DNA of 8,883 bases from NCBI GenBank assembly GCA_044867805.1, contig JBIOVQ010000010.1:1-8883 (forward strand), in the 5' to 3' direction. Within the stretch, counting starts at the first letter, position 1. Each line of letters opens with the position of its first letter. The notes beneath the pieces are model-generated. The model did not search any database, was not told where the DNA came from, and saw only the letters and a list, made by a program, of their open reading frames with translations. A program made the translations under genes and the position numbers. This stretch comes from SG8-41 sp044867805 (GTDB lineage Bacteria > Pseudomonadota > Gammaproteobacteria > Burkholderiales > SG8-41). Positions 5,415 to 8,883 of the stretch are shown piece after piece.

Positions 5415-6841
5415 CAGCGCGGGTCGATCGGCGTCTTCGGCTTCACGTCCAGCAGCGATTCCACATAAGCCGCCATCGCCAGCAGGCGCGCTTCGCTGCG
5501 CAGCGGCCCGACGAGCTGCAGTCCTATGGGCAGACCCGACGCGGTGAATCCGCCCGGGAGCGAAACGACCGGGCAGGCCGTCATCGTGATCGCCAGGGTG
5601 AGAACCAGCCAGCCCATGTAGCCTTCCATGCGGACGCCGTCCACCTGCCCGGGGTAGCGCAGGTTCACGTCGAACGGCGGGCAGGATACCGCCGGACAGA
5701 TCAGCAGGTCGTAATTCTCGAACCACTTCGCCGTGCGCCGGATCAAATCGCCCTGCGCAACCTCTGCCGCGACGATTTCCTCGGGCTTCAGCTTCAGCCC
5801 GAATTCGGTATTCTCGATGATCTCCGGCTTGTACAGGTGACGGTGCTTCTTCATGAGCTCGGCGTGCCGAGCGATAAAGACGGCGCCGCGCAGCGTGTGA
5901 AAGGTTTTCTCGGCGTCGGACAGATCGGGATGCCCTCCCTCTACTGTCACGCCGTCGCGCGACAGCTTCTCCACCGCCGCCTTGCACACGCCGCGCACCT
6001 CCCGATCCACCGCCCGCGCAATGCCGAGGTCAGTGCTGAACGCGATCCTGCGCGGCTTCAGCGGCCGTGCCGCGGTTTCCGAGTAACTCGGATGCGGCCC
6101 AACCTGCGCCGCCGGGTCGAGCGGATGCCAGCCGGCCTCACAATCGAACATCAGCGCCGTGTCCTTGACGTCGCGCGCCATCGGCCCTTCGACCGAGAGC
6201 GGGTTAAAAGGCTGGCGCGCGGTGCGCGGCACCATGCCCGGGCTCGGGCGCAGCCCGGTCGTCGAGCAGTAGCTCGACGGCGTACGTATGCTGCCGCCGA
6301 AATCACCGCCGGTCGCCAGCCACACCTGTCCCGCCGCCAGCGCCGCCGCCGACCCTCCCGAGGAACCGCTCGAAGTCGTGCGCACGTCCCAGGGGTTGAG
6401 CGTGGCGCCGAACACGTCGTTGAAGGTATTGCCGCCCGCGGCGAACTCGGGCAGGTTGGTCTTGCCGATGACGATTGCGCCGTTGCGCTCCAGGCGCTCC
6501 ACGATGACGTCGGACGCAGGCGCGATGCGGTCCGCGTAGATGCGCGAACCGGAGGTGCAGCGCACGCCCGCGACGTCCGTGCCGTCTTTCACCCCGATCG
6601 GAAGGCCATGCAGATAATGCGCCGGCACATCACTGGCCCGGGTTTTCTCCAGTCGCCGGGCGTGCTCGCGGGCGCGGTCATAGCACAGCGTCACGAACGC
6701 GTTGATCCTGGGGTTGGTCGCCTCGATCCGCGCCGCCGCAACGTCGATCAACTCGAGGGGCGACACCTCCCCGCGCTTCAACAGCCGCACCGTCTCCACC
6801 GCGGACAGGCGCCACAGCTCGCTCGTTTTCCCCTCTGCCAT
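5414..6841 (-). CDS. Amidase-signature family hydrolase
   Basis: A 475-residue Ser-Ser-Lys hydrolase that cleaves a carboxamide. The triad is visible with family spacing: K85 in PIGVKDGTDV, cis-Ser S160 in TTSSGSSGGSAAALAAG (155-171), and nucleophile S184 in GGDFGGSIRTPSS (178-190). GKTNLPEFA (126-134) and, near the end, LPGGFTASGLPIGLQLVGP are also typical. No signal peptide is seen, so it should be cytosolic. The frame extends 27 codons upstream to 6922, but that would run over the start of the divergent ThDP gene; ATG 6841 begins the normal amidase N-terminus (ELWRLSAVETVRLLKRGEVSPLEL). No strong Shine-Dalgarno precedes it. The stop codon abuts a repeat array. GatA is unlikely because no gatB or gatC is present. 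The substrate is unknown. Confidence 0.92.
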   Translation of the reverse strand: MAEGKTSELWRLSAVETVRLLKRGEVSPLELIDVAAARIEATNPRINAFVTLCYDRAREHARRLEKTRASDVPAHYLHGLPIGVKDGTDVAGVRCTSGSRIYADRIAPASDVIVERLERNGAIVIGKTNLPEFAAGGNTFNDVFGATLNPWDVRTTSSGSSGGSAAALAAGQVWLATGGDFGGSIRTPSSYCSTTGLRPSPGMVPRTARQPFNPLSVEGPMARDVKDTALMFDCEAGWHPLDPAAQVGPHPSYSETAARPLKPRRIAFSTDLGIARAVDREVRGVCKAAVEKLSRDGVTVEGGHPDLSDAEKTFHTLRGAVFIARHAELMKKHRHLYKPEIIENTEFGLKLKPEEIVAAEVAQGDLIRRTAKWFENYDLLICPAVSCPPFDVNLRYPGQVDGVRMEGYMGWLVLTLAITMTACPVVSLPGGFTASGLPIGLQLVGPLRSEARLLAMAAYVESLLDVKPKTPIDPR

Positions 6842-6902
6842 ATCGTGGCATGGTAGCAAACCGTGCGGTCGTGATAGGCTTTGCGCCTCTACGGAGGTAG
6901 CC

Positions 6903-8597
6903 ATGAAAATCTCCGACAACACCCTCGCCCGTACCGGGGGTCAGCTGCTCATCGACGCGCTCAAGGTCCATGGAGTGGACCTGGTGTTCGGGGTACCCGG
7001 CGAGAGCTATCTCGCGTCGCTGGACGCGTTCCACGGCGCGTCCGAGAAGATCAAGTTCGTCATCTGCCGCCAGGAAGGCGGCGCCGCCTACATGGCGGAC
7101 GCCTACGGCAAGCTCACCGGACGCCCCGGCGTGTGCTTCGCGACGCGCGGCCCGGGCGCGACCAATGCCTCGCTCGGCATACACACCGCATACCAGGATT
7201 CGACGCCGGTAGTCCTGTTCGTGGGCCAGGTGGGCAACGACTTCGTCGAGCGCGAGGCGTTCCAGGAAATCGATTACCGCCGCATGTACGGACAAATGGC
7301 GAAATGGGTGGCGCAGATCGACCGCGCGGACCGCGTTCCCGAGTACGTGAGCCGGGCGTTCCACACCGCCGTGGCGGGCCGGCCGGGGCCGGTCGTGCTG
7401 GCGCTGCCGGAAGACATGCAGACCGAGACCGCCGCTGTCGCCGACACCGGGCGCTACCAGCGCGTCGCGGCGCATCCGGGCGAAGCCGATCTCCAGAAGC
7501 TGCACGCGATGCTAGCCCGGGCGAAGCGCCCCTTCGTGCTCCTCGGCGGGAGCGACTGGAACGCGCAGGCGTGCGCCGACTTCCGCGCCTTCGCCGAGGC
7601 GAACGACTTGCCGGTCGGCACCGCGTTTCGCCGCCAGGACCTCTACGACAACCGGGCGCAGAATTTCGTGGGCGATGTCGGCATCGGCATCAATCCGAAG
7701 CTCGCCGAGCGCGTCAAGACCTGCGATCTGCTCATCGCCGTGGGCGCACGCATGGACGAGATGACGACCGGCGGCTACACGCTGGTGGACGCGCCGCGCC
7801 CGAAGCAGCAGTTCGTGCACGTGCACCCCGGCGCGGAAGTTCTTGGGCGGGTATACCAGGGCGATCTCCTGATCCACTCCGGCATGCCGGAATTCGCCCG
7901 GGCCGCGCGCAAGCTCGCGCCCGTAGAGCAGCGCCCATGGCAGGAGTCGACCAAGACCGCGCGCGCGGATTACGAAGCCTGGCTCGTGCCCGAGCCGGCG
8001 CCGGGCACGCTCCATCCCGGCGAGGTGATCGCGTTCCTGCGCGGGCGGCTCCCGCCCGAAACGATCATGGCCAACGGCGCCGGCAACTTCGCGGGCTGGA
8101 TCCATCGCTACTACCAGTATCCCGGCTTCCGCACCGAGCTCGCGCCGACCAGCGGCTCGATGGGCTACGGGGTGCCGGCGGGCGTGGCCGCCAAGCTGGT
8201 GCATCCCGAGCGGCCGGTCGTCTCGATCAACGGCGACGGCGACTTCCTCATGAACGGGCAGGAGCTCGCGACGGCCGCACAGTACGGCCTGAAGATCGTG
8301 TTCATGGTGGTGAACAACGGCATGTACGGCACCATCCGCATGCACCAGGAGCGAGAGTATCCCGGCCGGGTGAGCGGGACCGAGCTGAAGAACCCCGATT
8401 TCGCGGCGCTCGCGCGCGCCTATGGCCTGCACGGCGAGACCGTGGAGAAGACCGCGGACTTCGAGCCGGCGTTCGAGCGCGCGTGGAAGGCCAAGACCGC
8501 CTCCCTCATCGAGCTGCGCATCGATCCCGAGGCGATCACGACGCGGACGACCTTGTCCGCGATCCGCGCCGCGGCGCTCAAGAACAAGAAGGCGTGA
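6903..8597 (+). CDS. Thiamine diphosphate-dependent enzyme, acetolactate synthase-like
   Basis: A 564-residue cytosolic enzyme of the three-domain ThDP (POX/AHAS) family. N-terminal Pyr domain: VFGVPGESYLASLDAF (28-43), catalytic E58 in CRQEGGAAYMADAYGKLTG (55-73), RGPGATNA (82-89) and AFQEIDYRRMYG (119-130). Central domain: about 190-330. C-terminal PP domain: the ThDP/Mg motif N443-GDG-D-F (GDG 444-446) ending in N471-N472, followed by GMYGTIRMHQ. It starts at ATG 6903 with a strong GGAGGT (6893-6898). No regulatory small subunit gene is adjacent, so a catabolic decarboxylase or carboligase role is as likely as valine/isoleucine synthesis. It is divergent from the amidase gene (61 bp), so a shared regulator is possible. 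The stop overlaps the first heptamer of a tandem repeat. The family is certain; the substrate is not. Confidence 0.93.
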   Translation: MKISDNTLARTGGQLLIDALKVHGVDLVFGVPGESYLASLDAFHGASEKIKFVICRQEGGAAYMADAYGKLTGRPGVCFATRGPGATNASLGIHTAYQDSTPVVLFVGQVGNDFVEREAFQEIDYRRMYGQMAKWVAQIDRADRVPEYVSRAFHTAVAGRPGPVVLALPEDMQTETAAVADTGRYQRVAAHPGEADLQKLHAMLARAKRPFVLLGGSDWNAQACADFRAFAEANDLPVGTAFRRQDLYDNRAQNFVGDVGIGINPKLAERVKTCDLLIAVGARMDEMTTGGYTLVDAPRPKQQFVHVHPGAEVLGRVYQGDLLIHSGMPEFARAARKLAPVEQRPWQESTKTARADYEAWLVPEPAPGTLHPGEVIAFLRGRLPPETIMANGAGNFAGWIHRYYQYPGFRTELAPTSGSMGYGVPAGVAAKLVHPERPVVSINGDGDFLMNGQELATAAQYGLKIVFMVVNNGMYGTIRMHQEREYPGRVSGTELKNPDFAALARAYGLHGETVEKTADFEPAFERAWKAKTASLIELRIDPEAITTRTTLSAIRAAALKNKKA

Positions 8598-8620
8598 ATC
8601 GTGGTCCGTGAGTCGTGATT
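8593..8620 (+). repeat. Heptanucleotide tandem repeat, CGTGANT type
   Basis: Four consecutive 7-mers, CGTGAAT, CGTGGTC, CGTGAGT and CGTGATT, run without a gap. The first contains the TGA stop codon (8595-8597) of the ThDP enzyme. The array is short and degenerate, but the phase is kept through all four units. Confidence 0.65.
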
Positions 8621-8631
8621 CGAGCCGGATT

Positions 8632-8668
8632 GCGCGCAAGCCGGCGTCAACGGCCGGAACTTGCGCGC
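8632..8668. other. Long GC-rich hairpin after the ThDP gene
   Basis: GCGCGCAAG (8632-8640) pairs perfectly with CTTGCGCGC (8660-8668), and inside it CCGGC (8641-8645) pairs with GCCGG (8653-8657) around a 7-nt loop, with only a 2-nt AA bulge between the stems. That gives 14 bp in total. No T-tract follows, so it is not a standard intrinsic terminator; it could stabilise the 3' end of the ThDP enzyme mRNA. The rest of the 187-bp gap (8598-8784) holds the two heptamer arrays and no credible gene. Confidence 0.55.
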
Positions 8669-8739
8669 TCGCGCGGCGTAGGACAGGATATGCCCGTCGG
8701 GATAGAGACGAGCGGCAGGTCACGGGTTACAACCCTGCC

Positions 8740-8774
8740 CTGCATTCTGCACTCTGAACTCTGCACTCAGCACT
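8740..8774 (+). repeat. Heptanucleotide tandem repeat, CTGCACT type
   Basis: Five consecutive 7-mers, CTGCATT, CTGCACT, CTGAACT, CTGCACT and CAGCACT, each within one change of CTGCACT. The array ends directly before the ribosome binding site GGGAGGAG (8775-8782) of the last gene, so a change in copy number would move the promoter relative to that site if the promoter lies upstream. Confidence 0.75.
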
Positions 8775-8784
8775 GGGAGGAGCC

Positions 8785-8883
8785 ATGGCGGAGGGATACA
8801 ACAAGACGCGCGTCCTGATCTTCACTGGGTCGTACCGGATCAAGGGCGAGATCGACATCGTGGCCGGCGCGCGCGTGACTGAT
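8785..8883 (+). CDS. Start of a gene truncated by the window end, unrecognised
   Basis: The first 33 codons of an open frame that runs off the window. It begins with ATG after a strong GGAGGAG (8776-8782). The visible residues read MAEGYNKTRVLIFTGSYR, followed by a strand-like IKGEIDIVAGARVTD, with alternating hydrophobic positions typical of a small beta-barrel fold. It loosely recalls DUF6812-type proteins from memory, but 33 residues are too few to assign a family. The repeat array just upstream and the 187-bp gap suggest it is a separate transcription unit from the ThDP gene. Confidence 0.7.
   Translation, partial: MAEGYNKTRVLIFTGSYRIKGEIDIVAGARVTD

Noticed and set aside
6842..6922. An N-terminal 27-codon extension of the amidase
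   Set aside because: It overlaps the ribosome binding site and start of the divergent ThDP gene and adds sequence unlike amidase N-termini.
3454..8597. An oxalate-degradation pair (formyl-CoA transferase plus oxalyl-CoA decarboxylase)
   Set aside because: The CoA-transferase type fits, but the ThDP enzyme reads as acetolactate-synthase-like rather than oxalyl-CoA decarboxylase, and the two genes are in separate units about 2.3 kb apart.
6881..8611. A 576-codon open frame on the + strand overlapping the ThDP enzyme gene in another frame
   Set aside because: It is Arg/Pro/Gly-rich, as expected from shifted high-GC codons, and matches no domain; the overlapping frame has all ThDP motifs and a strong ribosome binding site.
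7512..8723. A 403-codon open frame antisense to the ThDP enzyme gene
   Set aside because: It is a mirror of high-GC codons with no family resemblance; the sense frame is a full-length conserved enzyme.
8615..8818. A 67-codon open frame in the last intergenic region
   Set aside because: It runs through the hairpin and heptamer array, overlaps the start of the last gene in another frame, and has no good ribosome binding site.

Overview
The window is GC-rich bacterial DNA with dense coding on both strands, probably from a betaproteobacterium (Burkholderiales/Rhodocyclales-like). That placement is inference from gene content: a CaiB/BaiF CoA-transferase, an amidase-signature enzyme, a ThDP enzyme, a DUF3096-type mini-protein, a glycine-zipper lipoprotein and a CBS-pair protein. 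No rRNA, tRNA, integrase, transposase, phage gene or CRISPR array is visible.

Layout. (a) 1-1031, + strand: a LuxR-type DNA-binding protein (possibly the C-terminal end of a longer one) overlaps by ATGA the start of a membrane protein with every zinc-site residue of the alkaline ceramidase/CREST hydrolases. (b) 1051-1153: a long imperfect palindrome lies between convergent genes. (c) 1178-3008, - strand: a UMF1/Atg22-like MFS transporter sits downstream of a two-CBS-domain protein. A terminator-like hairpin with a T-tract lies inside the first 21 codons of the transporter. (d) 3238-3384, +: a 48-residue membrane mini-protein with a good ribosome binding site, below the size usually picked up by ORF finders. 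(e) 3454-4644, -: a family III CoA-transferase. (f) 4645-5251: a candidate sigma-54 promoter, a leader ending in a strong intrinsic terminator, a small glycine-zipper lipoprotein gene, and a second copy of the same terminator. (g) 5271-5414: three tandem hairpin repeat units that run up to the stop codon of the next gene. (h) 5414-8597: a divergent pair, an amidase (-) and an acetolactate-synthase-like ThDP enzyme (+), separated by 61 bp. (i) 8593-8774: two different heptanucleotide tandem arrays with a long hairpin between them. (j) 8785-8883: the start of a further gene that runs off the window.

How the genes relate. The LuxR/CREST pair looks translationally coupled. The CoA-transferase, amidase and ThDP enzyme are ordinary accessory catabolic enzymes whose substrates cannot be read from sequence, and they are not in one operon. 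The intergenic DNA is the unusual part: nearly every gap holds a palindrome, a duplicated terminator or a short tandem repeat. No new multi-gene defence or mobile system is apparent. The best leads are the leader/terminator arrangement around the lipoprotein gene, the hairpin inside the transporter's 5' end, and the LuxR-coupled bacterial CREST hydrolase.
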